Assembly (NCBI RefSeq): GCF_023094165.1
Contig: NZ_JALMDK010000009.1
Coordinates: 257,085 to 321,084 of the forward strand
Direction of reading: 5' to 3'
DNA length: 64,000 nucleotides
DNA from: Crossiella sp. S99.2
GTDB taxonomy: Bacteria > Actinomycetota > Actinomycetes > Mycobacteriales > Pseudonocardiaceae
Made by a program: the position numbers and the translations under genes. The notes under the pieces were generated by a model. It had not been told where the DNA came from and ran no database searches. It saw only the letters and a program-made list of their open reading frames with translations. Each line of letters starts with the position of its first letter. Within the stretch, counting starts at the first letter, position 1. This document shows, one piece after another, positions 18,183-29,900 of the stretch.

Positions 18183-19432
18183 CCACCACCTCCGCCGAGG
18201 GGCTGCGCCGCCTCCGCCGCCTGCTCACCCTGCTGTTCACCGTGCTCAACGCGGCCGGGCTGATCCTGTTCGCCTACCTGGTGATCCGCGAGGACCGGCA
18301 GCAGGGCGAGCAGGCCATGGACGCCGAGCTGCGCCAGACCGGCGCGGTGGTGGCCCGGCTGGTCAGCTACCCCGGCATGCTCGACACCGAGCCGCTCGGC
18401 GACGACCAGCTCGACAACGCCTGCCCGCAGATCACCGTGCTGGAACGGCATCCCGACGGCTCCTGGACGACCAAGCACACCAGCAAGAAGCCCTGCGCCA
18501 AGGTGCCGGAGACCACGCTGACCAGTCTGGCCCGGCAGTCCGTCGACACTCACAGCATGATCAACAGCTACCAGCGTGGTGTCGGCGGCGAGCTGCTCAG
18601 GGTGTCGGTGGACGCGCTGAAGATCCCCACTGAGCGTTACGTGGGCGCGGTGGTCACCGCGATGGACGCGCGCGAGGTCGAGGACCGGCACGACCGGCGG
18701 GTGCTGATCGTGTTCGCGGTGGGCACGCTGCTGCTCGGCGCCTGCGCGCTGGCCGGGCACATCTTCTCCGGCCGGGCCATGCGCCCCGCGGTGGACGCGC
18801 TCGCCCAGCAGGAGGCGCTGCTCGGCGATATCGCGCACGACCTGCGCAAACCAGTGGCCGCGCTGCGCGCGCTGGCCGAGACCGCGCTGCGCAACCCGGA
18901 CCAGCACGCCGAACTGCTGCCGCGCGCGGTCCGGTTGTCCGCGCGGATGGGCGGCATCATCGAGGGCCTGCTCATGCGGGCCCGCTTCGCCGCCGGGGTG
19001 CAGGAACTGGCCCGGCAGCCGATCTGGCTGGACCAGCTGGTCGCCGGGGTGGTCGAGGACACCCCGCCGGAGGGCGCGCGGATCACGCTGACCACCACCC
19101 CCAGCAAGGTCAGCGCGGATCCGGTGCTGGTGCAGCGCGCGGTGGCCAACCTGATCGGCAACGCCCTGCAGCACGGGCGGCAGCCGGGTGCCACGGCGGT
19201 GGTGCACGTCCACGTCACCGACAACCGGATCACCGTGGCCGACCAGGGCCCCGGCATCGACGCCGAACGCGCCGAACTCGCCCTGGACCGCTTCACCAGC
19301 GGCGGCGGGTCCAGCGGGCTGGGACTGGCCATCGTGCGCTGGGTGGCCCAGGCGCACGGCGGCACGCTGCGGGTGTACAACGCCGAGCAGGGCGGGGCGA
19401 TCTTCGAGCTGGAACTCCCGGCGGGTGACTGA
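18179..19432 (+). CDS. Membrane sensor histidine kinase
   Basis: The 417-residue kinase has a first membrane helix at about 15-38 (LLTLLFTVLNAAGLILFAYLV), an extracytoplasmic sensor domain of about 130 residues with two cysteines, and a second helix near 178-200. A dimerisation domain with the phospho-acceptor His in IAHDLRKPVAAL follows. The HATPase domain shows N box NLIGNALQHG, G1 DQGPGID and G2 GGSSGLGLAIV. It starts with GTG 18179, overlapping the response regulator stop. The ligand is unknown. It may also serve the paralogous orphan regulator at 12964. Confidence 0.92.
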   Translation: MTTTSAEGLRRLRRLLTLLFTVLNAAGLILFAYLVIREDRQQGEQAMDAELRQTGAVVARLVSYPGMLDTEPLGDDQLDNACPQITVLERHPDGSWTTKHTSKKPCAKVPETTLTSLARQSVDTHSMINSYQRGVGGELLRVSVDALKIPTERYVGAVVTAMDAREVEDRHDRRVLIVFAVGTLLLGACALAGHIFSGRAMRPAVDALAQQEALLGDIAHDLRKPVAALRALAETALRNPDQHAELLPRAVRLSARMGGIIEGLLMRARFAAGVQELARQPIWLDQLVAGVVEDTPPEGARITLTTTPSKVSADPVLVQRAVANLIGNALQHGRQPGATAVVHVHVTDNRITVADQGPGIDAERAELALDRFTSGGGSSGLGLAIVRWVAQAHGGTLRVYNAEQGGAIFELELPAGD

Positions 19433-19509
19433 GCTGTGTACCGGCCGTGGATGAGCGGTATACCGGGTGTTCCTAGGCTGGGGCGGATGGACGTCGACGG
19501 GGGTTGGGA

Positions 19510-20465
<956 letters not shown>

Positions 20466-20469
<4 letters not shown>

Positions 20470-22076
20470 TCGCGGCAGGTCGCTCCGTTGATGGCCCTGA
20501 TCTGGCTCTTGTGGACCGCGCCGCTGCTGGAACCGCTGACCTGGAAGCAGTACTTGAGATTCGGGTCGATGTCGACCGTGAGGCTGGTGCTGCGCTGCAG
20601 TGTGGACATGTCGGCCCGGTCCTGGTTCTCGCGCGCCACGGCGACCGAGAAGTACATCGCTTCACTGCTGTGCCAGTTCAGTTCGACCTTGTTCCCGCGC
20701 ACCACGGGCTCTTTCAGCACGATCTCCACCGGCTTCTCGGCGGTCGACGGGGTGGCGCTGGCCGGGACCGGGCCGGGCGGCAGGGCCATCTCGGCCGGGT
20801 CCTCGCTGATCAGCAGCACCGCGCCGACGGCGAGCACGGCGAGCACGCCGACGCCGCCGAGCACCAGCCCGGTGCGGCTGGCTGGGCGTTCGGGCCGGGC
20901 CGGGCCGGAGATCACCAAGGGGGCGCCGCGGGGTTGCGGGGGCGCGGGGGTGGCCTTGTCGGACTGGGTGGTGTTCCGGTGGTGGGGTGCGGAGGCGTCC
21001 GGGAAGTTGTCCGCGGGCAGGTCGGGGCGGTCCGCGGCGAGTGGGCCGGGGTCGGCCGCGGCCGGGGCGCCGGGGGCTGACGAGCCGGGCTGGGGCGCCG
21101 GGCGCCTGCGGCCGGTCGCGGAGTTGCCGGGATAGCCCGCGACGGGCTGGCCGGGGCGAGCGGCGGGTCCACCGGGCTGGTGCGGACCCGGCGTGCCGTG
21201 GGGCGGCGCGGGGCGATAGGCCGGGACCTGCTCGGCGAAATCGTCGAACCCGCGCCCTTGCGTCGTCGGTCGCGCGGTCCGCGTCTCCGGGCCGCCGATC
21301 CGGGCCAGCCACTCCGAGACCACCGCGGCCTCGGCCGGGCGCAGCGCCGGATCCTTGCTCAGCAACGCCGACACCACCGCCACCAGCGCCTCGGGCACGT
21401 CCGCCCGGTTCAGCGGCGGCACCGGCGTGCCGAGCACACGCAGCATCCGCTCACCCTCCGGCTCGCCGATCGCGCCAGGGTGCGGGGACTCCCCGGACAG
21501 AGCCAGGTGCAGCAGCGCGCCCAGGCCGTAGAGGTCCGAGCGTTCGTCCACGGTGCCGTCACGCAGGGTTTCCGGGGCGGCGAAGTCGATGCCGGTGCGC
21601 TGGTCGCGGGGGTAGGCGCGGCGCAGGGTGAGGCCGAGGTCGGCGAGCACGGGTTCGCCGGTGGGGCGGAACAGCAGGTTGCCGGGGGTGACGCCGCCGT
21701 GCACCAGGCCGGCGCCGTGCGCGGCGGAGAGCGCGGTGGCCACGGCGCGGCCCAGCGCGATCGCGTCCGGCACGGACAGCCTGCCGCAGCTGGTGACCAG
21801 CTCGCGCAGGGACTGCGAGCACAGCTCCATCCGCAGCGCGGTGCGGCCGTCGGGGGTGTCCTCGACCGCGTCGGCGACCAGCACCGGCGCGCGGTCGCGC
21901 AGACCGGCCAGCCGGGCCAGTTCACGGTCCAGCTCGGCGCGGGTGCGCTTGGGCAGTTTGGCCGGGAAGACCTTCAGCGCGTACGCCTCCCCGGTGTCCG
22001 CGCGCACCCCGGCGTACACCGTGGCCACCGGACCGTCCCCGAGCAGAACCAGTTCCTCGGGCCCGTTGCTGGTCAT
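20466..22076 (-). CDS. Transmembrane kinase-like protein, probable pseudokinase, with FN3-like outer domain
   Basis: The 536-residue protein starts with a Hanks-type kinase fold (residues about 5-255): glycine loop LLGDGPVATVYAG, Lys in YALKVF, FAAPETL and SDLYGLGALLH. The catalytic loop reads HGGVTPGN where active kinases have HRDLKPEN, so the base Asp and the Lys are missing; DFG is DLG. It is probably a pseudokinase. A Pro-rich linker of about 150 residues leads to one membrane helix (GLVLGGVGVLAVLAVGAVLL). About 95 outer residues resemble a fibronectin type III domain with two cysteines. ATG 22076 follows GGAGGGGAG. It is divergent from eccD, so regulation or assembly of the ESX system is a reasonable guess. 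Confidence 0.8.
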
Positions 22077-22256
22077 CGCGGGCTCCCCTCCAGCTTTTCG
22101 CTCCGGCGCCAATCATCCGTCCGCACCGGTGATGGCCGCTAGCTGCCGACCCGGTTCCCCGTCGCGGCGCTCCACCAGATCGTAGGAAAGACGAACCACA
22201 GGTGCGTGCCGGGCGGCAGCTTGTTGCCGCACCGGCCGGTGCGAGGAGGTAGGCCG

Positions 22257-23630
22257 ATGACCACGACCGGGCTGGTGCGAGTGACGGTCGCCGCGCCGCA
22301 CCGGCGCATCGACATGGCGCTGCCCGAGCAGTCCAGCGTCGCCGAGATCGTGCCGGGGCTGTTGCGGCACGCGGGGGAGCACCTCGCCGACGACGGCGCG
22401 GGCGACGGCGGCTGGCTGCTGCGGCGCGGTGACGGCTCGCCGCTGGAACTGGGGCGCACGCTCGGCTCGTACCGGATCCGGGACGGCGAGGTGCTGCACC
22501 TGACCTCGCGGCGCACCGAATGGCCGGAGCTGGAGTACGACGACCTGGTCGACGCGATCGCCGACGGGGCGGGCCGGGCCGGGCGGGCCTGGAGCGCGCG
22601 GCACACCCGGCGGGCCGCGCTGACCGTCGGCGGCGTGGTGCTGCTGCTGGGTCTGGCGGTGGTGCTGCGGGCCGGACCGCCCTGGCCGATGCCCGGTTTG
22701 TGGTCACTCCTGGTGAGTTTGGCGCTACTCGCCGTGGGTGCTACGTTGGCCAGGACCGCGGGAGACGCGGTGGCCGGCGCGGTCTTCGGGGCGCTGGCGC
22801 TGCCGTACTCCTTCCTCGGTGGAGCTTTGCTCCTGGCCGGCAGCCACCCGCTGCTGGACCTGGGCGCACCCCAGGTGCAGGCGGGCAGCGCGGCACTGTT
22901 GCTCGGGGCAGTGCTCGGTCATCTCGGCACCGCACACGGACTGCCGGTCTTCGCCGCGGCGGCGACCAGTGGACTGCTCGGCGTGCTGGGCGGGGTGCTC
23001 GCGAGCCTGGATGTCTTCGATGGCGCCCAGGCGGCCGCGATCGTGGTCGGCGCGGTGCTGGCGTTCTCCCCGATGCTGGCTCCGCTGGCGATCCGGCTGG
23101 CCAGGGTGCCGATGCCGGTGCTGCCGCGCACCACCGCGGATCTCATTCGGGATGATCCGCAACCGCCACGACCGGCGGTGTACCAGGCGGTGTCGCGGGC
23201 ACACGGGTTGCTGACCGGCATGCTGGTCGGCGCCGGGCTGGTGGCCGTGCTCTGCCAGGTGGTGCTGGTGCGCAGTGGCCGCACGTCCGCGTTGTGGCTG
23301 CTGGTGGTGCTCACACTCGGGTTCCTGCTCCGGGCGCGGCTGTATCCCGTGCTGTGGCAACGGATTCCGTTGCTGGGCGCGGGGGTGTGCGGGGCGGTGT
23401 GCCTTGCGCTCGGTCCGTTGCTGGCCGGGCGGGTGGCCATCGCCGGTGCGGTGCTGCTCGTGGTCGGCGGGCTGATCGTCTTCGGCGGTCTGCGGCACAG
23501 CACCGGTCCGGCGAGTCCCTACCTCGGGCGTTATGCCGAGCTGTTCGAGGTGGCGGTGGTGCTCGCCGTGGTCCCGGTGGTGTGCGCGGTGCTGGACCTG
23601 TACGCCTACCTGCGCGGGCTGGGCGGCTGA
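22257..23630 (+). CDS. eccD: Type VII secretion integral membrane protein EccD
   Basis: The 457-residue EccD forms the membrane channel region of ESX systems. The N-terminal ubiquitin-like domain (residues about 1-85, LVRVTVAAPHRRIDMALPEQ) is followed by about eleven membrane helices from residue 120 to the end (LTVGGVVLLLGLAVVL onward). The ATG at 22257 has GAGGAGG with 7-base spacing, which is ideal. The next gene, eccB, starts one base after its stop. This pairing and order are typical of ESX loci. Confidence 0.92.
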   Translation: MTTTGLVRVTVAAPHRRIDMALPEQSSVAEIVPGLLRHAGEHLADDGAGDGGWLLRRGDGSPLELGRTLGSYRIRDGEVLHLTSRRTEWPELEYDDLVDAIADGAGRAGRAWSARHTRRAALTVGGVVLLLGLAVVLRAGPPWPMPGLWSLLVSLALLAVGATLARTAGDAVAGAVFGALALPYSFLGGALLLAGSHPLLDLGAPQVQAGSAALLLGAVLGHLGTAHGLPVFAAAATSGLLGVLGGVLASLDVFDGAQAAAIVVGAVLAFSPMLAPLAIRLARVPMPVLPRTTADLIRDDPQPPRPAVYQAVSRAHGLLTGMLVGAGLVAVLCQVVLVRSGRTSALWLLVVLTLGFLLRARLYPVLWQRIPLLGAGVCGAVCLALGPLLAGRVAIAGAVLLVVGGLIVFGGLRHSTGPASPYLGRYAELFEVAVVLAVVPVVCAVLDLYAYLRGLGG

Positions 23631-23631
23631 G

Positions 23632-25050
23632 ATGGCATCGAGTCGCGATCAGCTTCAGGCACACCAGTTCCTGGCCCAGCGGGCGATCTCCGCGCTGGTC
23701 ACCAGGGAGACCGATCCGGAACAGCCACCGTTCCGGCGGCCGAGCGTGTCCGCACTCGGCAGCATCGCGCTGGCGGTGATCATCCTGGCCGGCTTCGGCG
23801 TGTACGGGCTGATCGTGCCGGGCGGCAAGGACGCCTGGCGTTCCGGCGACGCGGTGATCGTGGAGAAGGAGACCGGGGCGCGGCTGGTGTACGTGGACGA
23901 CAGGCTGCGGCCGGTCACCAACCACACCTCCGCGTTGCTGGCGCTGGGCAAGTACGCGCCGACCATGGACGTCTCGCGGAACTCCCTGGTCGGGGTGCCG
24001 CGGGCGCCGCGGATCGGGCTGGTGGACGTGCCGGATGGGCTGCCGGGCAAGGAGCGGGTGCTTGGCGGCGGCTGGAGCATGTGCTCCCAGCCCGCGGTGG
24101 ACAGCACCGGCGCGGCGGTGCACGAGTCGGTGCTGCTGGTCGGCCAGCCACCCCCGGGCGGTCGGCTGCTCGGCGATGCCGCGCTGCTGCTGGAACTCCC
24201 GGACAAGGGGGACTGGCAGCTGGTGTGGCGCGGGCACCGGCACCGGATCGCCCAGGCCGACACCGGCGCGGTCCGGCTGGCACTGCAACGCGGTCCGCTG
24301 CTGCGGGCGGGCGCCGCACTGGTGGACAACCTGCCCGCAGGCGAGCCGATCGGGCCGATCTTGTTGCCGGACACCGGAAAACCGAGCACCGCGGTGCCCG
24401 GCAAACCGGACCTGCGGATCGGCGAGCTGGCGCTGGTGCGCACCTCGGGCGAGGTGACCCAGCACTACCTGGCCGAGGCCGACCGGCTGCGCCCGATCTC
24501 GGCCCTGCAGTACGAGATCCAGCGCGCGCACAAACCCACCGCCGAGGCCCTGGGCGGCGAACTGAACGGCATCACGTTGAGCCCCTTGGCCGTCAGCGGC
24601 GCCCGGCTCGCCGCCGCGACCCCAGCCAAGGCAGGCCAGGCCCCAGACAAGCGCCCGGAGTTCGCCGGTTCGGCCGCAGGCGCGCCCACCGTGTGCGCGA
24701 GCTTCGCACCCGGCCAGCAGGTGCCCGGTGTGACGGTGGATCCCGTGCTGCCACAACGAGATCCGGCCCTGCTGACCACCCGCCGCACCGACACCGGCCT
24801 GCCCCTGGCCGACCGGGTCCTGGTCCCGCCGGGCTCAGTGGCCCTGGTCGAGGCGCTACCCAGCCCAACCGCCCCGGTCGGCACCCTGTCCCTGGTCAGC
24901 GACCAGGGCCGCAACCACCCGCTGGCCGCCCCGGACGTGCTGGCGATGCTTGGGTACGAGGGGGTTGTGCCGGTGCGGATGCCCGCCGGGCTGGTCTCGC
25001 GCATCCCGTTGGGCAGCGGACTGGATCCGCAGGCCGCGAAACGTTCGTAG
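23632..25050 (+). CDS. eccB: Type VII secretion protein EccB
   Basis: The 472-residue EccB anchors the ESX complex with a short cytosolic N-terminus (MASSRDQLQAHQFLAQRAISALVTRE, the family hallmark), one membrane helix (residues about 42-60) and a large extracytoplasmic repeat domain. GGWSMCSQP and the later VCASF provide the cysteine pair usual in this family. The end VVPVRMPAGLVSRIPLGSGLDPQAA matches the conserved C-terminus. It follows eccD by one base and is terminated by the hairpins at 25074-25191. Confidence 0.93.
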   Translation: MASSRDQLQAHQFLAQRAISALVTRETDPEQPPFRRPSVSALGSIALAVIILAGFGVYGLIVPGGKDAWRSGDAVIVEKETGARLVYVDDRLRPVTNHTSALLALGKYAPTMDVSRNSLVGVPRAPRIGLVDVPDGLPGKERVLGGGWSMCSQPAVDSTGAAVHESVLLVGQPPPGGRLLGDAALLLELPDKGDWQLVWRGHRHRIAQADTGAVRLALQRGPLLRAGAALVDNLPAGEPIGPILLPDTGKPSTAVPGKPDLRIGELALVRTSGEVTQHYLAEADRLRPISALQYEIQRAHKPTAEALGGELNGITLSPLAVSGARLAAATPAKAGQAPDKRPEFAGSAAGAPTVCASFAPGQQVPGVTVDPVLPQRDPALLTTRRTDTGLPLADRVLVPPGSVALVEALPSPTAPVGTLSLVSDQGRNHPLAAPDVLAMLGYEGVVPVRMPAGLVSRIPLGSGLDPQAAKRS

Positions 25051-25073
25051 GCGAGGACAACCGAGGTCGAGTG

Positions 25074-25122
25074 GCCGATGCGCCACCATGAGCGGGATTC
25101 GTGCGCATGGTGGCGCATCGGC
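25074..25122. terminator. 17-bp perfect hairpin after eccB
   Basis: GCCGATGCGCCACCATG (25074-25090) pairs perfectly with CATGGTGGCGCATCGGC (25106-25122) over a 15-base loop. No T run follows, so it may be an RNA-stability element or protein site. A second long hairpin follows 30 bases later. Confidence 0.6.
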
Positions 25123-25151
25123 ATTGGCCCGCCCGCCCAGCCCCGAAAACA

Positions 25152-25191
25152 CCGTTGCCCCGCCCGGAAAACCGGGCGGGGCAACGGCTTT
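25152..25191. terminator. Bidirectional terminator between eccB and the PPE-like gene
   Basis: CCGTTGCCCCGCCCGG (25152-25167) pairs perfectly with CCGGGCGGGGCAACGG (25172-25187) around AAAA. CTTT follows on the plus strand and TGTTTT on the minus strand, so it can end both convergent transcripts. Confidence 0.8.
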
Positions 25192-25201
25192 CGCCGATCC
25201 G

Positions 25202-26551
25202 TCAGCGAGACCGGCGACGTCCACGCGGCTGCTCGGGCTGCACCACGGCCGAGGCCGCCGGTGCGCCCTCGACGCGCCACATCTCCTCGTCCAGCAGTTC
25301 GATCGTCGTGGTCTCCTCCGCACGGCGTCGCCGGGACCCGGTCGGCACCGCGGCGACTCCCGCGGACTGCCCGCCCAACCGGGCCGGGACGCCGGGAATG
25401 CCCCGCTTGACGCCCTTGCCCGGCGCCGTGCCCGCGTTCTTCGCCGCGCCGCTGCCGGGTTTGGGCTGGTTGCCGCCCACGCCGGCGCCGCCCAGTGGCG
25501 GGGCCATCGGGGGGATGCCCGCGCCCCGGGACAGGGAGTTGGCGGCGTTGGTGCTGCCGGTGGTGCCCGCTGCGGCGACCGGGGCCTCTGGGGGTGGGGC
25601 CAGGTTGACCGCGGCGCCCATGGCGGCGGCGCGGGGGATGGGTGGCGGGCCGAGGATGCCCGAGCCCTTGAGACCGGGCGGTTTGACCCCGCCGCCCCTT
25701 GCCCCGGCCAGGCCGCCCGCGCCGCCCAGGCCACCGGTGGGGACCGGGGGGAGCAGGGGGAGGGGCGGGGTGTTGACGGGGGGCGGGAGGGACGGGAGCG
25801 GGGGTGGCACGGTGGGTTTGGGCACTGCTGGGGTGGGTGTGCCGCCGGCGAGGCTGGGGCCGCCGGGGGGTGCGGGTGGAGCGCCGGGTGGGCTGCCTGG
25901 GGCTCCGCCGGGTGCGCCGCCGGGGGGTGCGCCCGCGGGGCCGCCGGGAGGGGCACCTGCCGGGCCGCCGGGGGGTGCGCCGGGTGGGGCGCCCGTGGGG
26001 GCGCCGGGGGCGGCGTCGGTGGCGTTGGCTGGGGAGTTGGGGGCGGCGGTGTTCTGGGGGCCGCGCCAGTCGGTGCCCAGGGCGTTGCGGGTGGCTTCGG
26101 CGGTCTGGGTGAACAGGGCGGCGAGCTGGTTCATCGGGACGCCCGCGTTCTGGCTGGCCTGCCTGCGCAGTTCGGCCTCCATGGCAGGAGCCTGTTGGAT
26201 CGCTTTCTGGAACCACTCCCAGGTCGCCATGACGCCGGCGTGGGCCTGGGGCAGGGCGACGGCGAGGTTGGCCAGCGAGGAGGCGGGTTCGGTGGCGATG
26301 CGTTCGGTCCAGTCGGTCAGCGAGGTCACGCCGGCCTGGACCTGGTCGCCGAAGAGGTGGCCGGCGCTGTCCAGCCAGTGCTGGCCCAGTTCCTGACCCC
26401 GGCCGTGCAGGTCGGTACTGGCCTGGCTCAGCTGGTTGTGCAGCGCGGTCCACATCTCGCGGGCCTTGGTGACCTGCTGGACGCGGCCGCCGCCGATCTC
26501 CGCCTCGATCAGCTGGACCTGCTGCTCGATCTCCATCGTGGTGTAGTCCAT
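25202..26551 (-). CDS. PPE-like ESX-associated protein with Pro/Gly/Ala-rich tail
   Basis: The 449-residue protein has a helical N-terminal domain (about 1-165) with a WTALHNQL segment and HWLDSAGHLFGDQV, resembling PPE/WXG-type ESX substrates. A low-complexity region follows, with many GAPPGG and PPGAP motifs. The C-terminus TIELLDEEMWRVEGAP is a block I have seen in related actinobacterial proteins. ATG 26551 is preceded by GGGGGAGG. It is third in the eccC operon after the PE-like gene, as expected for a secreted PE/PPE-type pair. Secretion is inferred from context. Confidence 0.75.
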   Translation of the reverse strand: MDYTTMEIEQQVQLIEAEIGGGRVQQVTKAREMWTALHNQLSQASTDLHGRGQELGQHWLDSAGHLFGDQVQAGVTSLTDWTERIATEPASSLANLAVALPQAHAGVMATWEWFQKAIQQAPAMEAELRRQASQNAGVPMNQLAALFTQTAEATRNALGTDWRGPQNTAAPNSPANATDAAPGAPTGAPPGAPPGGPAGAPPGGPAGAPPGGAPGGAPGSPPGAPPAPPGGPSLAGGTPTPAVPKPTVPPPLPSLPPPVNTPPLPLLPPVPTGGLGGAGGLAGARGGGVKPPGLKGSGILGPPPIPRAAAMGAAVNLAPPPEAPVAAAGTTGSTNAANSLSRGAGIPPMAPPLGGAGVGGNQPKPGSGAAKNAGTAPGKGVKRGIPGVPARLGGQSAGVAAVPTGSRRRRAEETTTIELLDEEMWRVEGAPAASAVVQPEQPRGRRRSR

Positions 26552-26561
26552 GACCTCCCCC

Positions 26562-26879
26562 TCACCCGGTCCGCTCGCCGGTCGGCATCTGCCGGGCGCT
26601 GTCGCGGTCCTGGCCCGAGTACTCCTCGGCCGCGCCGACGGCCAGGCCCTTGTACGCGGTGTAGCCTTGGTCCACCGCCGTGGTGAACGCCTCGACCTTG
26701 GTCACCGCCTCGGTGTGCGCGGCGCCGAACGCGGTGCCTTCTTCCATGCCGCCGCCGGCGCCCTGGGCGCTGGCGGCGCCGGCGGCGCGGACCGCGGTGA
26801 AGTCCGGTTGGCGTAGCTGGTCGGCGAAATCGCGCATCGCGCTGATCCGGCCGTTGATGTGCCCCGGTGGTGCGGACAT
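26562..26879 (-). CDS. Small PE/WXG-like ESX-associated protein
   Basis: The 105-residue helical protein (INGRISAMRDFADQLRQPDF ... YTAYKGLAVGAAEEYSGQD) has the size and layout of an ESX secretion partner; the YSGQD near the end is a YxxxD-like signal. It lacks a WXG motif. It lies 31 bases after eccC and 10 bases before the PPE-like gene, which it probably partners as a PE equivalent. The ATG at 26879 has AGGGGAG six bases upstream. Confidence 0.72.
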   Translation of the reverse strand: MSAPPGHINGRISAMRDFADQLRQPDFTAVRAAGAASAQGAGGGMEEGTAFGAAHTEAVTKVEAFTTAVDQGYTAYKGLAVGAAEEYSGQDRDSARQMPTGERTG

Positions 26880-26910
26880 CTGGATCTCCCCTCTCGGATG
26901 GGCTTGTGGG

Positions 26911-29900
26911 TCACGCCTCGCCGGGTGGCAGCCAGGCGAGTTGCACCAGGCGGGCCGAGTCGCGGCGGTCGACCAGCCAGCCGCGGCCGGGCGGCAGTTT
27001 CTCCGCCTTCAGCCCGCCCAGCAGCGGTCCCTCCTCCTTGTCCCCGGACAACATCAGTCCGGGTGAGCCGACATCGCGGAGCCTGGTGAAGAACTGCTCG
27101 AACATGGCCCGCCCGGCCCCGCCGGTGCGCCGGGCCAGCACCACGTGCAGGCCGACGTCACGGCCCTGGGGCAGGTAGTCCAGCAACGGCAGCATCGGGT
27201 TGTCGTACTGGCTGGCGACCAGGTCGTAGTCGTCGACCAGCACGAAGATCTCCGGGCCCGCCCACCAGTTCCGGGTGCGCAGCTGTTCGGGCGTGATGTT
27301 CTTGCCCGGCAACCGTTCGGTGAGCGCGGTGGCGGCCTCGGTCATCAGCCTGCCGGTGGTGGCCTTGTCGGTGCCGTAGCCCAGCAGGTAGGGCGCGCCG
27401 ACCTCGCCGAGCAGGCCGCGGCGGTGGTCGATGAGCACGATCCGGGCCTGCTCCGGCGTCATCGTCTCCTGGATGCGGCGGGCCAGCACCCGCAGGAACG
27501 TGGTCTTGCCGGACTCCGGGCCGCCCAGCAGCAGGTGGTGCGGATCGGCCTTGTAGTCCCAGTGCACCGGCGCGAGATCGCGTTCGGCGATGCCGGTGAC
27601 CAGGCGGTGCTGCTCGTCCATGGCGATCAGGTCGGGGTAGGACAGGCTGGCGGGCAGCATCCGGACCTTGGGCGCGCGCGGACCGTGCCAGCCGCGGGCG
27701 ACGCCGCTGACCAACTCGGCGACCCCGGCGGGCAGATCACGCGGATCGTTGCCGCCGTCGATGCGCGGCAGGGCGAGCAGCAGCTGGTGTTTGCCCATGC
27801 TGACGCCGCGGCCGGGCGCGTTCTCCGGCACCGCGCTCGCGCTGGCCCGGTCGACCATGGTGTCCAGCGGATCGCCCAGGCGCAGCTCGATCCGGCTGCC
27901 GAACAGGTCGCGAATGTTGGGCCGCAGGTCGAAGGAGCGGCCGCAGGCGGCGAGCACGTGGATGCCGTAGGACAGGCCGCGCGCGGCGATGTCGGCGACC
28001 GGGTCCTCCAGGTCCTCGAACTCCTTGCGCAGCGTGGCCCAGCCGTCCACCACCAGGAACACGTCGCCGTGCACCTCCTCGGCGAACCGGCCCTCCGCGC
28101 GCAGCCTGCGGAACTCGGCCATGCCGTCGATGTCGTGCTCGGCGAAGAGCCGTTCCCGGTGGGTCAGCGCGGTGACCACCTCGGCCACCGTGCGCCGCAC
28201 CGCGCCGGCGTTCTGCCTGCCAGCCACCCCGCCCACGTGCGGCAGGCCGGTGAGGGCGCCGAGGCTGCCGCCGCCGAAGTCGAGGCAGTAGAACTGGACC
28301 TCGCGCGGGGTGTGGGTGAGCGCGAGGCTGGTGATCAGGGTGCGCAGCGCGGTGCTGCGGCCGCTGTGCGGGGCGCCGACGACCAGGGCGTGCCCGGTCG
28401 CGGCGGACAGGTCCAGCACCAGGTGCTCGCGCCGCTGCTCCAGGGGCCGGTCCACGATCCCGGCCACCGCGAGCAGCCGCCCGGCCAGCCGCGGTTCGGT
28501 GATCCCGAGGCCGCGGATCGGGTCCTCGACCGGGGTGCCGAGCAGCTGGTCCAGGGACGGCGACTCGGCCAGCGGGGGCAGCCAGACCTGGTGTGCCGGC
28601 ACGCCTTTGCCCTCGAATCGTTCGACCAGCACGTCCAGCAGGCTCTCCCCGACGCCCTCGTCCGGGTCCTCGGGCGCGGTCACCACCGGCGTGGTGTCGG
28701 CGGGCGGGGCGAGGTAGGCGGTGGAGTAGGCCATCAGCCGGGGCGCGCGCGGTCCGGCGCCACTGGAACCGGCCTCGGCGCGGCGGTGCACGCCGGAGAC
28801 GTAGGCCGAGCGGAACCGCACCATCGGCTCGGTGCCCGACTTCAGGAAGCCGTGTCCTGGCGCGCGGGGCAGCGCGAAGGCGTCGCCGACGCCCAGCACC
28901 ACCCGGCTTTCCGCCTCGGAGAAGGTGCGCAGCCCGATCCGGTAGGACAGGTAGGTGTCCAGGCCGCGCAACCGGCCCTCCTCCAGTCGCTGGCTGGCCA
29001 GCAGCAGGTGCACGCCCAGTGCCCGGCCGATCCGGCCGATCTGCACGAACATGTCGATGAAGTCCGGTTTGGCCGAGAGCAGTTCGCTGAACTCGTCGCA
29101 CACCACGAACAGCGTGGGCACCTCCGGCAGCGGCGCGCCCGCCGCGCGGGCCTTCTCGTAGTCGCGCAGCGAGGAGAAGTTGCCGGCCGCGCGCAGCAGT
29201 TCCTGGCGGCGGATCAGCTCGCCGTTGATGGCGTCGGTCATCCGGTCGACCAGGGGCAGTTCCTCGGCCAGGTTGGTGATCACCGCGCTGGTGTGCGGCA
29301 GCCGGTCCAGCTTGGTGAAGGTGGCCCCGCCCTTGAAGTCGATCAGCGCGAAGTTCAGCGAGCTGGGCGGGTGGGTCACCGCCAGCGCGAGCACCAGGGT
29401 GCGCAGCAGTTCGCTCTTGCCCGCGCCGGTGGCGCCCACCAGCAGCCCGTGCGGGCCCATGCCGTCCTGCGCGGACTCCTTGAGGTCGATCTCGATCGGG
29501 GTGCCGTCGGCGCGCACGCCGAAGCGGATCCGCAGCTTGTCCCGGTTGGGCCGCTGCACCCAGGTCCGGGTGGGGTCGAACAGGTATGGGTCGCCGATGT
29601 CGAGCAGTTCGCCCAGTCCGAGCGAGGCGCTCAGCGGCTGTTCACCGCGGCCGCCGTCGGCGCCACGCAGCGGGGCGAGCTGCCGGGCCAGGCCCTCGGC
29701 GGCGATCGCGTCCAGCTCGTCGGCCACGCCCAGTTCGGTCTCACCGTCGATGGTCTCGCTGGTCAGCGTGCCGTCCGCGGCCACCTCCAGCACCACCGCG
29801 GCCCGGTCCAGCGCCCGCGGCGGCAGCGTGGTCAGGTCGAGCACGGTGACGCCTTCCACGCCGCCGCCGGTCATCAGGTGGTCCGAGCCGATGGTCGAGC

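Noticed and set aside
25850-26010. Pro/Gly repeats in the PPE-like gene as a nucleotide repeat or CRISPR-like array
   Set aside because: The units are irregular GAPPGG codon repeats of a low-complexity protein tail, without fixed spacers.
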